Shown piece by piece: positions 8,294 to 18,376 of a stretch of 64,000 nucleotides of DNA. This stretch comes from Leclercia sp. AS011 (GTDB lineage Bacteria; Pseudomonadota; Gammaproteobacteria; Enterobacterales; Enterobacteriaceae). Each line of letters starts with the position of its first letter. Position 1 is the first letter of the stretch. Location of the stretch: assembly GCF_037152535.1 (NCBI RefSeq), contig NZ_JBBCMA010000002.1, positions 372,001 to 436,000 of the forward strand, written 5' to 3'. The notes beneath the pieces are model-generated. The model worked only from the letters and a program-made list of their open reading frames with translations, had not been told where the DNA came from and searched no databases. Position numbers and translations under genes: made by a program.

Positions 8294-8656
8294 ATGGATT
8301 ACGAATTTCTGCGTGATATCACCGGGGTGGTGAAAGTGCGTATGTCGATGGGCCACGAAGTGGTCGGTCACTGGTTCAATGAGGAAGTGAAAGAGAACCT
8401 GAGCCTGCTCGATGAAGTGGAACAGGCTGCGCGCACGGTAAAAGGCAGTGAACGATCCTGGCAACGCACCGGACATGAATACACGTTGTGGATGGATGGC
8501 GAAGAGGTGATGGTGCGCGCCAACCAGCTGGAGTTTTCCGGTGACGAGATGGAAGAGGGGATGAACTACTACGACGAGGAGAGCCTGTCGCTGTGCGGCG
8601 TTGAGGACTTCCTTCAGGTGGTGGCGGCCTACCGCGATTTCATGAAACAGAAATAA
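8294..8656 (+). CDS. yacL: YacL, UPF0231 family protein
   Basis: The 120-residue acidic protein nearly matches E. coli YacL ([20 protein letters not shown] at its start). The length fits when translation starts at ATG 8294, preceded by AGAGGA. Upstream in-frame codons would add residues across the acnB terminator and are not used. No catalytic motif is apparent. The C-terminal half has a run of acidic residues ([16 protein letters not shown]). Function is not known. It converges with speD; a short hairpin GGAGC/GCTCC (8663-8678) lies between the two stops. Confidence 0.93.
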   Translation: MDYEFLRDITGVVKVRMSMGHEVVGHWFNEEVKENLSLLDEVEQAARTVKGSERSWQRTGHEYTLWMDGEEVMVRANQLEFSGDEMEEGMNYYDEESLSLCGVEDFLQVVAAYRDFMKQK

Positions 8657-8686
8657 TAGCTGGAGCGTCCCTGCTCCCTGCGTATC

Positions 8687-9481
8687 CTATACGGCCGGAA
8701 TGTTGCGGCCGTAGTAAATTTCGCGCATCTCTTTCCACAGCAGGTCAGTAATGACCTTCCGCTCATCTTCGCTTAAATCTTCCGGCCGGGTATGGAACAT
8801 GTAGTGCTTCAGGTCGAACTCCTTCAGCAGCATCTTGGTATGGAAAATATTTTCCTGATAGACGTTCACATCGACCATGTCATACAGCGATTTCATATCG
8901 TCAGACATGAAGTTCTGAATCGAGTTAATTTCATGATCGATAAAGTGCTTCATGCCGTTGATATCGCGGGTAAAGCCGCGCACGCGGTAATCAATGGTCA
9001 CGATGTCGGATTCCAGCTGATGAATTAGATAATTCAGCGCGTTGAGGGGCGAAATCACACCGCAGGTCGATACTTCAATATCGGCGCGGAAAGTACATAG
9101 CCCGCCTTCCGGGTGACTCTCCGGATAGGTGTGCACGCAGATATGGCTCTTATCGAGATGGGCCACCACCGCTTCCGGCAGCGGGCCGGGACGCTCGGTG
9201 TGATCGATAAGGGTGGGATCAACCGGCTCTTCGCTGACCAGAATGGTGACGCTGGCCCCCTGGGGTTCATAATCCTGACGGGCGATATTCAGGATGTTGG
9301 CACCGATAATAGAGCAGGTTTCTGACAGGATCTCGGTCAGTCGGTTGGCGTTATAGAGTTCATCGATATAGGCGATATAACCATCGCGCTCTTCCGCCGT
9401 TTTGACATAGCAGATATCGTAAATACAAAAACTCAGGCTTTTGGTCAGGTTGTTAAAGCCATGCAGTTTCAGCTTTTTCAA
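8687..9481 (-). CDS. speD: S-adenosylmethionine decarboxylase proenzyme
   Basis: The enzyme makes decarboxylated AdoMet, the aminopropyl donor for spermidine synthesis. It has 264 residues like E. coli SpeD. The proenzyme cuts itself in [20 protein letters not shown] between Lys111 and Ser112, and the serine becomes the pyruvoyl cofactor. TTG at 9481 is chosen as start: it gives the E. coli N-terminus (MKKLKLHGF), and the GAGGGGG stretch, inside the end of speE, is about eight bases upstream. A GTG at 9490 would add three residues and sits too close. The start lies five bases after the speE stop, so the genes are translationally coupled. Confidence 0.95.
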   Translation of the reverse strand: MKKLKLHGFNNLTKSLSFCIYDICYVKTAEERDGYIAYIDELYNANRLTEILSETCSIIGANILNIARQDYEPQGASVTILVSEEPVDPTLIDHTERPGPLPEAVVAHLDKSHICVHTYPESHPEGGLCTFRADIEVSTCGVISPLNALNYLIHQLESDIVTIDYRVRGFTRDINGMKHFIDHEINSIQNFMSDDMKSLYDMVDVNVYQENIFHTKMLLKEFDLKHYMFHTRPEDLSEDERKVITDLLWKEMREIYYGRNIPAV

Positions 9482-9486
9482 TTCAT

Positions 9487-10344
9487 TCACCCCCTCAGAG
9501 CATCCTGCAAATATTGCGGCAAGGCAAAGGCTGCGGTATGGACCGCCGGATTGTAATATCGGCAGGTTAAATTTGCGTGCTGGAAGCGCGCCTGAATGAT
9601 GCCGGTAGAGAGATGACGCAGGGCGTCATTATCCGTCGCCCAGGCAAAGGTCATCACGCCACCATAGTAGGTCGGGATCGCCGCCTGGTAGAAGCTGACG
9701 TCGCTGAAGTAATGGCTCAACTTACGGTGGCTGTCGAGGGCCTCATCCTGCTGCAGGAAGCAGACGCCGTTCTGGGCGACAAAGACCCCGCCAGGATTCA
9801 GGCAGCGTTTGCAGCCCTCATAGAACGCCGAGGTAAACAGGCTTTCGCCTGGCCCAATCGGATCGGTGCAATCGGAGATGATCACATCGAAGGTCTGCGT
9901 CGTCTGGTTAACAAAATTGACGCCATCGTCGATCACCAGGGTGAAGCGCGGATCGTCGTAGCTGCCGGCATTGTGATTGGGCAGATACTGGCGGCAGAAA
10001 GAAACGACACCGGCGTCGATCTCTACCATGGTGATGCTTTCAATGGTTTTGTGGCGGGACACTTCGCGCAGCATGGCGCCGTCGCCGCCGCCGATGATCA
10101 GCACATGTTTCGCATTGCCGTGAGCCAGCAGCGGGACGTGGGTCATCATCTCGTGATAAATGAATTCATCACGCTCGGTGGTTTGCACCACACCATCCAG
10201 CGCCATCACCCGGCCAAAGGCCGCGTTTTCGAAAATGATCAGATCCTGATGATCGGTTTTCTCATGATAGAGCACGTTATCAATGGCAAAGTACTGTCCA
10301 AACTGGTCATGCAGCGTTTCATGCCACATCTTCTTTTCGGCCAT
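9487..10344 (-). CDS. speE: Spermidine synthase
   Basis: The enzyme transfers an aminopropyl group from decarboxylated AdoMet to putrescine. The 285 residues begin [20 protein letters not shown] behind an excellent AGGAGGT ribosome site. The spermidine synthase features are visible: the nucleotide-binding [11 protein letters not shown], the acidic MVEID, and the catalytic loop [10 protein letters not shown]. The gene forms the speED operon with the next enzyme of the same pathway. It is three residues shorter than my memory of E. coli SpeE (288), the difference lying at the C-terminal end. Confidence 0.97.
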   Translation of the reverse strand: MAEKKMWHETLHDQFGQYFAIDNVLYHEKTDHQDLIIFENAAFGRVMALDGVVQTTERDEFIYHEMMTHVPLLAHGNAKHVLIIGGGDGAMLREVSRHKTIESITMVEIDAGVVSFCRQYLPNHNAGSYDDPRFTLVIDDGVNFVNQTTQTFDVIISDCTDPIGPGESLFTSAFYEGCKRCLNPGGVFVAQNGVCFLQQDEALDSHRKLSHYFSDVSFYQAAIPTYYGGVMTFAWATDNDALRHLSTGIIQARFQHANLTCRYYNPAVHTAAFALPQYLQDALRG

Positions 10345-10402
10345 GGGATGATACCTCCTTTGTTAACACCCGGTTAAAACGGGCGAAACATCATAGCTAA
10401 CA

Positions 10403-10424
10403 ATGACCGTGGTTGCACGGTCAT
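10403..10424. other. Hairpin between yacC and speE
   Basis: ATGACCGTG (10403-10411) and CACGGTCAT (10416-10424) form a perfect 9-bp stem with a 4-base loop, 30 bases after the yacC stop and 59 bases before speE. There is no real U-tract on either strand. It could be a weak yacC terminator, an RNA processing signal or an operator for speED. Nothing decides between these. Confidence 0.4.
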
Positions 10425-10454
10425 CCATTCAGCAAAAGGGCATCGGGAGGGGAG

Positions 10455-10802
10455 TTACTTAACGTAGGCGAGCAGGCTCAGCGAGTCGCGAGCCAGGGCT
10501 TTACATTTTTTTGCCGTGGGAATGCCGATGCCGCTGAGATCGCGGTAGCTGTCTTCACCGAGGGATTTCATATCGAAACTGTCGTAGTTACTCAGATCCC
10601 ACTGGTTCTGTTGAGCAAAGAAGACCAGCGCGCGACGTATCTGACCGTTAGGTAAATTCTGGTAGCCGCAGTCGTTTTTCAGAAATACAAACACCGCCGT
10701 TAAATCCGCCATATCTTCGGCTTCATTTTCACTCAGCGCATAGCTGTTTGCGCAATTAATCATCAGGGTGCTGAACAGGATTGTTCGGAAAAACGTCTTC
10801 AT
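10455..10802 (-). CDS. yacC: YacC, secreted PulS/OutS-like protein
   Basis: The precursor has 115 residues, the same as E. coli YacC. The signal peptide is [22 protein letters not shown] (about 22 residues). The mature part has two cysteines ([10 protein letters not shown] and [10 protein letters not shown]) that can form a disulfide, as in the PulS/OutS pilotin fold to which YacC is assigned. No type II secretion gene is nearby, so a pilotin role is doubtful. ATG at 10802 is chosen; an upstream extension would run through the cueO promoter and lacks a ribosome site. It is divergent from cueO. Confidence 0.9.
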   Translation of the reverse strand: MKTFFRTILFSTLMINCANSYALSENEAEDMADLTAVFVFLKNDCGYQNLPNGQIRRALVFFAQQNQWDLSNYDSFDMKSLGEDSYRDLSGIGIPTAKKCKALARDSLSLLAYVK

Positions 10803-10882
10803 TGCTTCTACCAATACGTCACGGAAATTCAACGTTAGCACACTTCCCGCCGGTGCGACGATCTTTATTATTCCCGCTTTTC

Positions 10883-10913
10883 TTGACCTTCCGGCAAGGG
10901 GAGGGTTTATGCT
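10883..10913 (+). promoter_or_regulatory. CueR-type copper-responsive promoter of cueO
   Basis: The -35 TTGACC (10883-10888) and the -10 TATGCT (10908-10913) are separated by 19 bases, the overlong spacer typical of MerR-family promoters. The spacer holds the dyad ACCTTCC - 7 bases - GGAGGGT (10886-10906), one mismatch from the CueR box of E. coli copA and cueO. Copper-bound CueR would activate it. The cueR gene itself is not in this window. Confidence 0.88.
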
Positions 10914-10947
10914 CATGACATCGCCTGCTGCGAATAAGGAGATGAAC

Positions 10948-12489
10948 ATGCAACGCCGTGATTTTTTAAAATATTCTGCCGCACTGGGTGTCGCCAGTGC
11001 GTTACCCCTGTGGAGCCGCGCCGCTTTTGCGGCCGAGCGTCCCGTTCTGCCGATCCCCAATTTACTCACTCCCGATGCGCGTAATCAGGTGAACCTGGTG
11101 GTGCAGGCGGGCAAAACGACCTTTGGGCCGCACACCGCCACCACCTGGGGCTATAACGGCAATCTGCTGGGTCCGGCCCTTCAGCTACGCAAGGGAAAAG
11201 CGCTGACCGTTAACATCCACAACACCCTTAATGAAGAGACCACCGTTCACTGGCACGGTCTGGAAGTGCCGGGCGAGGTAGACGGCGGCCCGCATGGCAT
11301 CATTAAACCCGGCGGCCAGCGGACGGTGACCTTTACCCCGGAGCAGCGTTCGGCCACCTGCTGGTTCCACCCCCATCAGCACGGGAAAACCGGGCATCAG
11401 GTGGCGATGGGGCTCGCCGGGCTGGTTTTGATTGAAGATGACGAAAGCCGCCTGCTGCGCCTGCCGAAGCAGTGGGGCATCGACGATGTGCCGGTGATCG
11501 TGCAGGACAAAAAGTTTACCGCCGAAGGGCAAATTGACTATCAGCTGGATGTGATGAGCGCCGCGGTGGGCTGGTTTGGCGATATGCTGCTGACCAACGG
11601 CGCGATCTACCCGCAGCATAATGCCCCGAAAGGCTGGCTGCGCCTGCGTCTGCTCAACGGCTGTAACGCCCGCTCGCTGAACTTCGCCGCCAGCGATAAA
11701 CGTCCGCTGTACGTGGTCGCCAGCGATGGGGGGCTGCTGGCTGAACCGGTGAAAGTGACCGAGCTACCGATGCTGATGGGCGAACGTTTTGAAGTGCTGG
11801 TGGATATCAGCGACGGCAAGGCGTTTGACCTGGTGACTCTGCCGGTGAGCCAGATGGGGATGGCGGTGGCACCGTTCGACCAGCCGCAGCCGGTACTGCG
11901 CGTTCAGCCGCTGCTGGTGACGGCTTCGGGCACCTTGCCGGATACGCTGACCACCATGCCGGCTCTGCCGTCCCTGGAGGGGCTGACCCAGCGGAAGCTG
12001 CAGCTGTCGATGGATCCGATGCTCGACATGATGGGCATGCAGGCCTTAATGAAGAAGTACGGCCACCAGGCCATGGCGGGCATGGATCATGGCCAGATGG
12101 ATCACGGCAAGATGGGCGGAATGGATCACAGCATGCACGGGTTCGATTTCCGTAACGGCAACCGGATCAACGGCAAAGCCTTCGATATGCACAATCCACA
12201 GTTTGCGGCCACCAAAGGCCAGTATGAGCGTTGGGTGATCTCCGGGGAAGGGGACATGATGCTGCATCCGTTCCATATTCACGGCACCCAGTTCCGCATC
12301 CTGACGGAAAACGGCAAAGCGCCGGGGGGGCATCGCGCGGGCTGGAAGGATACGGTACGCGTTGAGGGCGGGGTGAGCGAGGTGTTAGTCAGGTTCGATC
12401 ATGACGCCCCGAAAGAGTATGCCTATATGGCGCACTGTCATCTGCTGGAACATGAAGACACGGGAATGATGCTGGGGTTCACGGTGTAA
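10948..12489 (+). CDS. cueO: Multicopper oxidase CueO
   Basis: A periplasmic cuprous oxidase of 513 residues that protects against copper. A Tat signal is clear ([20 protein letters not shown]). The four copper motifs are present: [25 protein letters not shown] and [13 protein letters not shown], the last giving the type 1 and trinuclear ligands. The methionine-rich insert typical of CueO lies at about residues 357-401 (DPMLDMMGM, then [20 protein letters not shown]). ATG 10948 follows AAGGAG at 10936-10941. The start sits about 35 bases after the CueR promoter. Confidence 0.97.
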   Translation: MQRRDFLKYSAALGVASALPLWSRAAFAAERPVLPIPNLLTPDARNQVNLVVQAGKTTFGPHTATTWGYNGNLLGPALQLRKGKALTVNIHNTLNEETTVHWHGLEVPGEVDGGPHGIIKPGGQRTVTFTPEQRSATCWFHPHQHGKTGHQVAMGLAGLVLIEDDESRLLRLPKQWGIDDVPVIVQDKKFTAEGQIDYQLDVMSAAVGWFGDMLLTNGAIYPQHNAPKGWLRLRLLNGCNARSLNFAASDKRPLYVVASDGGLLAEPVKVTELPMLMGERFEVLVDISDGKAFDLVTLPVSQMGMAVAPFDQPQPVLRVQPLLVTASGTLPDTLTTMPALPSLEGLTQRKLQLSMDPMLDMMGMQALMKKYGHQAMAGMDHGQMDHGKMGGMDHSMHGFDFRNGNRINGKAFDMHNPQFAATKGQYERWVISGEGDMMLHPFHIHGTQFRILTENGKAPGGHRAGWKDTVRVEGGVSEVLVRFDHDAPKEYAYMAHCHLLEHEDTGMMLGFTV

Positions 12490-12576
12490 AAAAGCCCGGT
12501 GGCGCTAGCGCTTACCGGGCCTACGTGAGCTCGAACTGTAGGCCGGGTAAGGCGTAGCCGCCACCCGGCTTTTTTG
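12490..12576. repeat. Paired REP units (BIME) between cueO and gcd
   Basis: Two inverted units lie at 12494-12524 (GCCCGGTGGCGC ... ACCGGGCCTAC) and 12537-12569 (TGTAGGCCGGGTAAGGCG ... CCACCCGGC). The outer ends carry A and T runs, so the pair can fold into one long stem and act as a two-way terminator for the converging cueO and gcd transcripts. Confidence 0.85.
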
Positions 12577-12580
12577 TTAC

Positions 12581-14968
12581 TTACTTCTCGTCAGGCAACG
12601 CATAGGCAACAATATAGTCGCCCATCTTAGTGCCAAACGAACCGTGACCACCCGCGGAGATCACCACAAACTGCTTACCATTGACCTCATAGGTCATCGG
12701 CGTGGCTTGTCCACCGGCTGGCAGACGGCCCTGCCACAGTTTCTCACCGTTGCTCATGTTGTATGCACGCAGGTAGTTATCGGCAGTCGCGCCGATAAAC
12801 AGCACGTTACCGGCGGTGGAGATTGGACCACCCAGCATCGGCATACCCATATTGAACGGCACCGGGATCGGCATCGGGAACGGCATGCTGTCCTGTGGCG
12901 TACCAATACGTTTTTTCCAGACAACCTGATTGGTTTTCAGATCCAGCGCGGAGATATAACCCCAGGCAGGCTGTTTACACGGCAGGCCAAACGGAGAGAG
13001 GAACGGATTCAGCGTCACGCCATACGGCACGCCGTACTGCGGCTGAATACCGGATTCGGTCCCGGTACCCTGCGCGTCTTTCGGCTGCTCCATCGGATTG
13101 CCCGGGCCGCGTGGGATCAGTTTAGAGACAAACGGCAGCGCCATCGGGTTGGCAATTGCCACCTGACGGTTCGGATCCACAGAGATACCGCCCCATTCGA
13201 ACATCCCCAGGTTACCCGGGAACACCAGCGTGCCCTGCTCGGACGGCGGCGTGAAGATGCCTTCATAGCGCATCTGGTGGAACATCACGCGGCACACCAG
13301 CTGGTCAAACATTGTGGCACCCCACATGTCTGCCCCGCTGAGATCTTTCTTCGGACGGAAGCTCAGATCCGAGAACGGCTGGGTTTTGGTGACGTAGTCG
13401 CCTTTCGCTGCGCCCTGTGGAACCGGTTTTTCCGGAGCCGGCACCACCAGTTGGCCGTTACGACGATCCAGCACGAAGATATTACCGGTTTTCGCCGGGG
13501 CGTAGATCACTGGTACGCTCTGGCCGTTAACGGTGATGTCCGCCAGCGTCGGCTGGGACGGCATATCCATATCCCACAGATCGTGGTGAACGGTCTGGTA
13601 GCTCCAGGCCAGTTTCCCGGTGGTGGCATTCAGCGCCACGATGGAGCTGGCATAACGCTCCTGCTCCGGCGTACGGTTACCACCCCAGATATCCGGTGTG
13701 GTTACACCCATCGGCAGGTAGACCAGGTCCAGCTTCGCGTCATAGGCCGCTGGTGCCCAGGAGTTCGGCGAGTTGAAGGTAAAGGTGTGTTCATCCGACG
13801 GGATGGCGTTTGGATCTTTCGCACCCGGGTCAAAGGCCCACAGCAGTTTACCGGTGTTCACGTCAAAGCCACGGATCACACCAGAGGTCTCGCGCACGGA
13901 GAAGTTATCCGTTACCGAACCGGCAATCACGATGGTTTTGTCAGTGATGATCGGCGGTGACGTCGGCTCATACAGACCCGGGGTCTGATCCGGCATGTTG
14001 GTCTGCAGATTCAGTACGCCTTTGTTGGCAAAGGTTTCGCACAGCTTGCCGGTTTCGGCGTTGATGGCAAACAGACGACCATCGTTGACCGGCAGCATAA
14101 TGCGACGTGGACAGTCGGCGATCACTTCCGGGCTGGCGTTATCAGCGCGTGCTTCGTGGTAAGAGACACCACGGCAGGTCACGTGCTGGAACTGGTTGTT
14201 TGTTTTCAGCTGTGGATCGAAGTGCCATTTCTCTTTACCGGTAGCCGCATCCAGCGCGAACAGACGCTGGTGAGCCGTACAGAGGTAAAGCATGTTGCCC
14301 ACTTTAATCGGCGTCACTTCGTTGGTCAGTTCGCCCGGATCGTTGGCTTGCTTCAGGTCGCCGGTACGGAACACCCAGGCTTCTTTCAGATTGTGCACGT
14401 TATCGGCATTAATCTGCTTCAGCGGGGAGTAGCGTTGGCCTTCCTGATTACGACCATAGGCAGGCCAGTCGGCATCGGCTACTTCGGAGATCGGGGCGGC
14501 AGGCGTGGCGTCGGCATTCAGCGTGCCTTTCACCTCCTGCGGATCGTTAAAGCCAGCCCAGGTCAGGATCCCGCCGCTGATCAGCAGTGCCACCACCAGC
14601 GCGGTGACCGCACCGCTGGAGCGCACGAACAGACGACGCCAGACGAAGGGCAGGATCAACCAGATCCCGAAGAAGACCAGGATGTCGCTGCGTGGAGTCA
14701 GCGCCCAGAAGTCGAAACCGACCTCCCAGACGCCCCAGATCATTGTGGCAAGCAGCAGGGCGGCATAAAGCCACAGTGCCGATTGTTTACTGCGCCATAA
14801 CATCACGGCGACGCCCAGCATCACTACGCCAGCAATCGGGTAGTACCAGGAGCCACCAATTGCTACCAGCCAGACCCCACCTATTAGCAGGTAGAGCCCG
14901 CATAAGGCTGCGAACAGCGCTGTTAGCTTCACGAGTAACCGTGAATGTTGAACTTTTGTTTCCGCCAT
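12581..14968 (-). CDS. gcd: Quinoprotein (PQQ) glucose dehydrogenase, membrane-bound
   Basis: The enzyme oxidises glucose to gluconolactone in the periplasm and passes electrons to ubiquinone. It has 795 residues (E. coli 796). The first 145 or so residues hold five membrane spans (for example LLVKLTALFAALCGLYLLI). The rest is the eight-bladed PQQ propeller with its tryptophan-docking repeats and DEHTFTFNSPNSWAPAAYD. No pqq biosynthesis genes are in the window, so whether the holoenzyme forms without external PQQ is open. The start follows GAAGAG at eight bases. It is divergent from hpt with a CRP site between. Confidence 0.97.
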   Translation of the reverse strand: MAETKVQHSRLLVKLTALFAALCGLYLLIGGVWLVAIGGSWYYPIAGVVMLGVAVMLWRSKQSALWLYAALLLATMIWGVWEVGFDFWALTPRSDILVFFGIWLILPFVWRRLFVRSSGAVTALVVALLISGGILTWAGFNDPQEVKGTLNADATPAAPISEVADADWPAYGRNQEGQRYSPLKQINADNVHNLKEAWVFRTGDLKQANDPGELTNEVTPIKVGNMLYLCTAHQRLFALDAATGKEKWHFDPQLKTNNQFQHVTCRGVSYHEARADNASPEVIADCPRRIMLPVNDGRLFAINAETGKLCETFANKGVLNLQTNMPDQTPGLYEPTSPPIITDKTIVIAGSVTDNFSVRETSGVIRGFDVNTGKLLWAFDPGAKDPNAIPSDEHTFTFNSPNSWAPAAYDAKLDLVYLPMGVTTPDIWGGNRTPEQERYASSIVALNATTGKLAWSYQTVHHDLWDMDMPSQPTLADITVNGQSVPVIYAPAKTGNIFVLDRRNGQLVVPAPEKPVPQGAAKGDYVTKTQPFSDLSFRPKKDLSGADMWGATMFDQLVCRVMFHQMRYEGIFTPPSEQGTLVFPGNLGMFEWGGISVDPNRQVAIANPMALPFVSKLIPRGPGNPMEQPKDAQGTGTESGIQPQYGVPYGVTLNPFLSPFGLPCKQPAWGYISALDLKTNQVVWKKRIGTPQDSMPFPMPIPVPFNMGMPMLGGPISTAGNVLFIGATADNYLRAYNMSNGEKLWQGRLPAGGQATPMTYEVNGKQFVVISAGGHGSFGTKMGDYIVAYALPDEK

Positions 14969-15010
14969 AAAAAGTACTCTTCAAGTTTGTTAATTTTTTG
15001 ATAGCAATTA

Positions 15011-15016
15011 AGTATA
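15011..15016 (-). promoter_or_regulatory. Likely -10 of gcd
   Basis: TATACT is read on the minus strand. At 17-base spacing its -35 would be a weak TTCCGA (15039-15034), inside the CRP site. This fits the known repression of E. coli gcd by cAMP-CRP. Confidence 0.5.
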
Positions 15017-15028
15017 GGACTTAACAAG

Positions 15029-15044
15029 TGTGATCGGAATCACA
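15029..15044. promoter_or_regulatory. CRP binding site between gcd and hpt
   Basis: TGTGATCGGAATCACA has both perfect CRP half sites, TGTGA and TCACA, six bases apart, with A/T flanks (AAG before, AAT after). Its centre is about 68 bases from the gcd start codon and 138 from the hpt start codon. The site itself is very clear; repression of gcd is inferred from its overlap with the gcd -35. Confidence 0.88.
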
Positions 15045-15173
15045 AATCTGGCTTTTATGAACGGGCGCGCCAGGAGGATCCATTTGCTGGTATACTTCAG
15101 GGCTTATGTAGCGATGCCGGATGCAAAGCCATCGGCATTGAGAAATTCGTTATAAAAACATACGGTTAGTAAA

Positions 15174-15710
15174 ATGAAACATACTGTTGAAGTGATGATC
15201 CCGGAAGCGGAGATCAAAGCGCGTATCGCCGAACTCGGTCGTCAGATCACCGAACACTATAAAGACAGCGGCAGCGAGATGGTGCTGGTGGGTCTGTTAC
15301 GCGGTTCCTTCATGTTTATGGCCGATCTCTGCCGCGAAGTGCAGGTCTCCCATGAAGTCGATTTTATGACCGCCTCCAGCTATGGCAGCGGAATGTCGAC
15401 CACTCGTGATGTGAAAATCCTCAAAGACCTGGATGAAGACATTCGCGGCAAAGATGTTTTGATTGTTGAAGACATCATCGACTCCGGTAACACCCTGTCG
15501 AAGGTGCGCGAAATTCTCAGCCTGCGTGGACCTAAATCGCTGGCGATCTGTACCCTGCTGGACAAACCGACCCGTCGTGAAGTGCAGGTGCCTGTGGAGT
15601 ATGTTGGCTTCTCGATTCCGGACGAATTCGTGGTGGGCTACGGCATTGACTACGCGCAGCGTTATCGCCATCTGCCGTATGTCGGCAAAGTGGTGCTGCT
15701 GGACGAGTAA
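15174..15710 (+). CDS. hpt: Hypoxanthine phosphoribosyltransferase
   Basis: A purine salvage enzyme that makes IMP from hypoxanthine and PRPP, and GMP less well. It has 178 residues as in E. coli. The PRPP-binding motif is [13 protein letters not shown] (about residues 99-111); [13 protein letters not shown] and [17 protein letters not shown] are the other conserved blocks. An extended -10 (TGGTATACT, 15088-15096) lies about 80 bases upstream and is the likely promoter. The gene ends at a paired REP element, beyond which can converges. Confidence 0.97.
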   Translation: MKHTVEVMIPEAEIKARIAELGRQITEHYKDSGSEMVLVGLLRGSFMFMADLCREVQVSHEVDFMTASSYGSGMSTTRDVKILKDLDEDIRGKDVLIVEDIIDSGNTLSKVREILSLRGPKSLAICTLLDKPTRREVQVPVEYVGFSIPDEFVVGYGIDYAQRYRHLPYVGKVVLLDE

Positions 15711-15719
15711 AATGGGTCT

Positions 15720-15802
15720 TGCCCGGTGGCGCTATGCTTACCGGGCCTACGGACCGCGCTTTTGTAGGCCGGGTAAGGCGATGCCGCCACCCGGCTTTTT
15801 TG
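15720..15802. repeat. Paired REP units (BIME) between hpt and can
   Basis: Two inverted units lie at 15720-15750 and about 15763-15796 (GTAGGCCGGGTAAGGCGATG then CCGCCACCCGGC), followed by six T. It separates convergent hpt and can and probably ends both transcripts. Confidence 0.85.
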
Positions 15803-15807
15803 CAGGC

Positions 15808-16470
15808 TTACTTGTGGTTATCGTGCTTCTGGGTGAGGTTTGAGACGCCCTGACGGTAGCGCTGTTCCAGCGTTTCCCGGCTGGTGGCGGTCACTTCCAG
15901 ATCGCGCAGCAGGCCATCGTGAATGCCGTACGCCCAGCCGTGGATCGTCACTTTCTGCCCGCGATTCCAGGCCGACCGCATAATGGTGGAGTGACCCAGG
16001 TTGTACACCTGTTCCATGACGTTCAGTTCACACAGGGTATCCAGGCGACGCTCCTGCGGCATTTGCCCCAGCAGTGAGCTATGTTTGAACCAGATATCAC
16101 GAATGTGCAGCAGCCAGTTGTCGATCAGACCCAGCTCGGTGTTTTCAACCGCCGCCTGGACGCCGCCGCAGCCGTAATGACCGCAAATAATGATGTGTTC
16201 CACTTCCAGCACATCAATCGCATACTGCACCACGGACAGGCAGTTCAGATCGGTGTGGATCACCAGGTTAGCAACGTTACGGTGAACAAAGAGTTCGCCC
16301 GGTTCGAGGCCAGTCAGACGTTCAGCGGGAACGCGGCTGTCGGAGCATCCAATCCAGAGAAAGCGTGGTTTCTGCGCCTGAGACAGCTTCGCAAAAAATC
16401 CGGAATCTTCCTCCAGCAGCATCTTTGACCATAGTGCGTTATTGCTGATGAGTGTATCTATGTCATTCAT
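15808..16470 (-). CDS. can: Beta-class carbonic anhydrase
   Basis: The enzyme interconverts CO2 and bicarbonate, which is essential for growth in air because bicarbonate feeds carboxylases. It has 220 residues, as in E. coli Can (YadF). The zinc ligands are visible: Cys and Asp in [10 protein letters not shown] (Cys42, Asp44), and His and Cys in ICGHYGCGG (His98, Cys101). The start [18 protein letters not shown] matches the E. coli protein. It is divergent from yadG. Confidence 0.97.
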   Translation of the reverse strand: MNDIDTLISNNALWSKMLLEEDSGFFAKLSQAQKPRFLWIGCSDSRVPAERLTGLEPGELFVHRNVANLVIHTDLNCLSVVQYAIDVLEVEHIIICGHYGCGGVQAAVENTELGLIDNWLLHIRDIWFKHSSLLGQMPQERRLDTLCELNVMEQVYNLGHSTIMRSAWNRGQKVTIHGWAYGIHDGLLRDLEVTATSRETLEQRYRQGVSNLTQKHDNHK

Positions 16471-16577
16471 GGAGATAAACGGCCTGTAACCGGGTTAATG
16501 CGTTGCGCTAATATAGGGCAACTCGATTTTTTTTAAAACAACACTTCGCGTGTCAGCACTATAGGTAACTCTATTTC

Positions 16578-17504
16578 ATGACCATTGCACTGGAGCTCGA
16601 GCAGCTTAAAAAAACCTATCCGGGTGGTGTCCAGGCACTGCGCGGCATAGATCTTAAAGTCGAAGCCGGTGATTTTTATGCGCTTCTGGGGCCCAACGGG
16701 GCAGGGAAATCCACCACCATCGGCATTATCAGCTCGCTGGTGAATAAAACCTCCGGCCAGGTAAAGGTCTTCGGCTACGACCTGGAAAAGGAGGTGGTGA
16801 ACGCCAAGCGCCAGCTGGGTCTGGTGCCGCAGGAGTTCAACTTCAACCCCTTTGAGACCGTGCAGCAGATTGTGGTCAACCAGGCAGGCTATTACGGCGT
16901 GGAGCGTAAAGAGGCGGTTGAACGCAGCGAAAAGTACCTCAAACAGCTCGATCTGTGGGAAAAACGCAACGAACGTGCGCGGATGTTGTCCGGTGGTATG
17001 AAGCGTCGTCTGATGATTGCCCGGGCGCTGATGCACGAGCCAAAACTGCTGATTCTGGATGAACCGACCGCCGGGGTCGATATCGAACTTCGCCGCTCAA
17101 TGTGGGGCTTTTTGAAGGATCTTAACGACAAAGGCACCACCATCATTCTGACCACGCACTATCTGGAAGAGGCGGAGATGCTGTGTCGTAACATCGGCAT
17201 CATTCAGCACGGTACGCTGGTGGAAAACACCTCGATGAAGAACCTGCTCTCCAAGCTGAAATCAGAAACCTTCATTCTCGATCTGGCGGCGAAAAGCGCG
17301 CTGCCGAAGCTGGAGGGGTATAACTACCGTCTGGTGGATACCTCAACCCTGGAAGTGGAAGTCCTGCGTGAGCAGGGGATCAACAGCGTTTTCAGCCAGC
17401 TGAGCCAGCAGGGGATTCAGGTATTAAGTATGCGTAACAAAGCTAACCGACTGGAAGAGCTGTTCGTCTCGCTGGTCCATGAGAAACAAGGAGATCGCGC
17501 ATGA
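16578..17504 (+). CDS. yadG: ABC-2 type exporter ATPase YadG
   Basis: The 308-residue ATPase carries Walker A GPNGAGKST (about 37-45), signature LSGGMKRR, Walker B LLILDEPTAGVD and switch histidine TTHYLEE. It belongs to the DrrA/CcmA-like group that pairs with an ABC-2 permease. It overlaps yadH by four bases (ATGA), so the two form one transporter. The substrate is unknown; no neighbour gives a hint. Confidence 0.95.
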   Translation: MTIALELEQLKKTYPGGVQALRGIDLKVEAGDFYALLGPNGAGKSTTIGIISSLVNKTSGQVKVFGYDLEKEVVNAKRQLGLVPQEFNFNPFETVQQIVVNQAGYYGVERKEAVERSEKYLKQLDLWEKRNERARMLSGGMKRRLMIARALMHEPKLLILDEPTAGVDIELRRSMWGFLKDLNDKGTTIILTTHYLEEAEMLCRNIGIIQHGTLVENTSMKNLLSKLKSETFILDLAAKSALPKLEGYNYRLVDTSTLEVEVLREQGINSVFSQLSQQGIQVLSMRNKANRLEELFVSLVHEKQGDRA

Positions 17505-18271
17505 TGCAGCTTTACTGGGTGGCGCTGAAAAGTATCTGGGCCAAAGAGATCAACCGCTTTATGCGCATCTGGATCCAGACCCTGGTGCCGCCGGTGATCA
17601 CCATGACCCTCTACTTTATTATCTTCGGCAACCTGATTGGCTCGCGGATCGGTGAGATGCACGGTTTCACCTATATGCAGTTTATCGTGCCTGGCCTGAT
17701 CATGATGGCGGTGATCACCAACGCTTATGCCAACGTGGCGTCGTCTTTCTTTAGCGCCAAGTTCCAGCGCAATATCGAAGAGCTGCTGGTGGCCCCGGTG
17801 CCTACCCACGTGATCATCTCGGGCTATGTCGGCGGCGGCGTGGCCCGCGGCCTGTGCGTCGGCGTGCTGGTGACGGCGATCTCCCTGTTCTTTGTGCCGT
17901 TCCAGGTGCACTCCTGGCTGTTTGTCGGCCTGACGCTGCTGCTGACGGCGGTGCTGTTCTCGCTGGCCGGTCTGCTGAATGCGGTATTCGCCAAAACCTT
18001 TGACGATATCAGCCTGATCCCGACCTTCGTCCTGACGCCGCTGACCTACCTCGGCGGGGTGTTCTACTCCCTGACGCTGCTGCCGCCGTTCTGGCAGGGG
18101 CTGTCACACCTGAACCCGATCGTCTATATGATCAGCGGCTTCCGCTTTGGTTTCCTTGGCATTTCCGACGTGCCGCTGGCAACCACCGTTGGCGTGCTGG
18201 TGATCTTTATCGTGGCCTTCTATCTGCTGTGCTGGAACCTGATCCAGCGCGGACGCGGGCTGCGCAGCTGA
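17501..18271 (+). CDS. yadH: ABC-2 type exporter permease YadH
   Basis: An inner-membrane permease of 256 residues with about six spans and the ABC-2 signature region (LTPLTYLGGVFYSLTLLPPFW). The start is an ATGATG pair: the first ATG overlaps the yadG stop and the second is at 17504, so either may be used. A hairpin GGCCCGGC/GCCGGGCC (18278-18304) just after the stop, without a good T-tract, probably marks the end of the operon. Confidence 0.95.
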   Translation: MMQLYWVALKSIWAKEINRFMRIWIQTLVPPVITMTLYFIIFGNLIGSRIGEMHGFTYMQFIVPGLIMMAVITNAYANVASSFFSAKFQRNIEELLVAPVPTHVIISGYVGGGVARGLCVGVLVTAISLFFVPFQVHSWLFVGLTLLLTAVLFSLAGLLNAVFAKTFDDISLIPTFVLTPLTYLGGVFYSLTLLPPFWQGLSHLNPIVYMISGFRFGFLGISDVPLATTVGVLVIFIVAFYLLCWNLIQRGRGLRS

Positions 18272-18376
18272 TCCTCAGGCCCGGCGACGTTCTGTTGCCG
18301 GGCCGGTTTATTGACCCTCATCACCCCTGTACGCTTCCTGCTCGGCTAGACTACCCCTTTCTGATGAGAGGTGACG

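Noticed and set aside
12644..13960. A 438-codon open frame antisense to gcd
   Set aside because: Same artefact; no start signal and a low-complexity basic translation.
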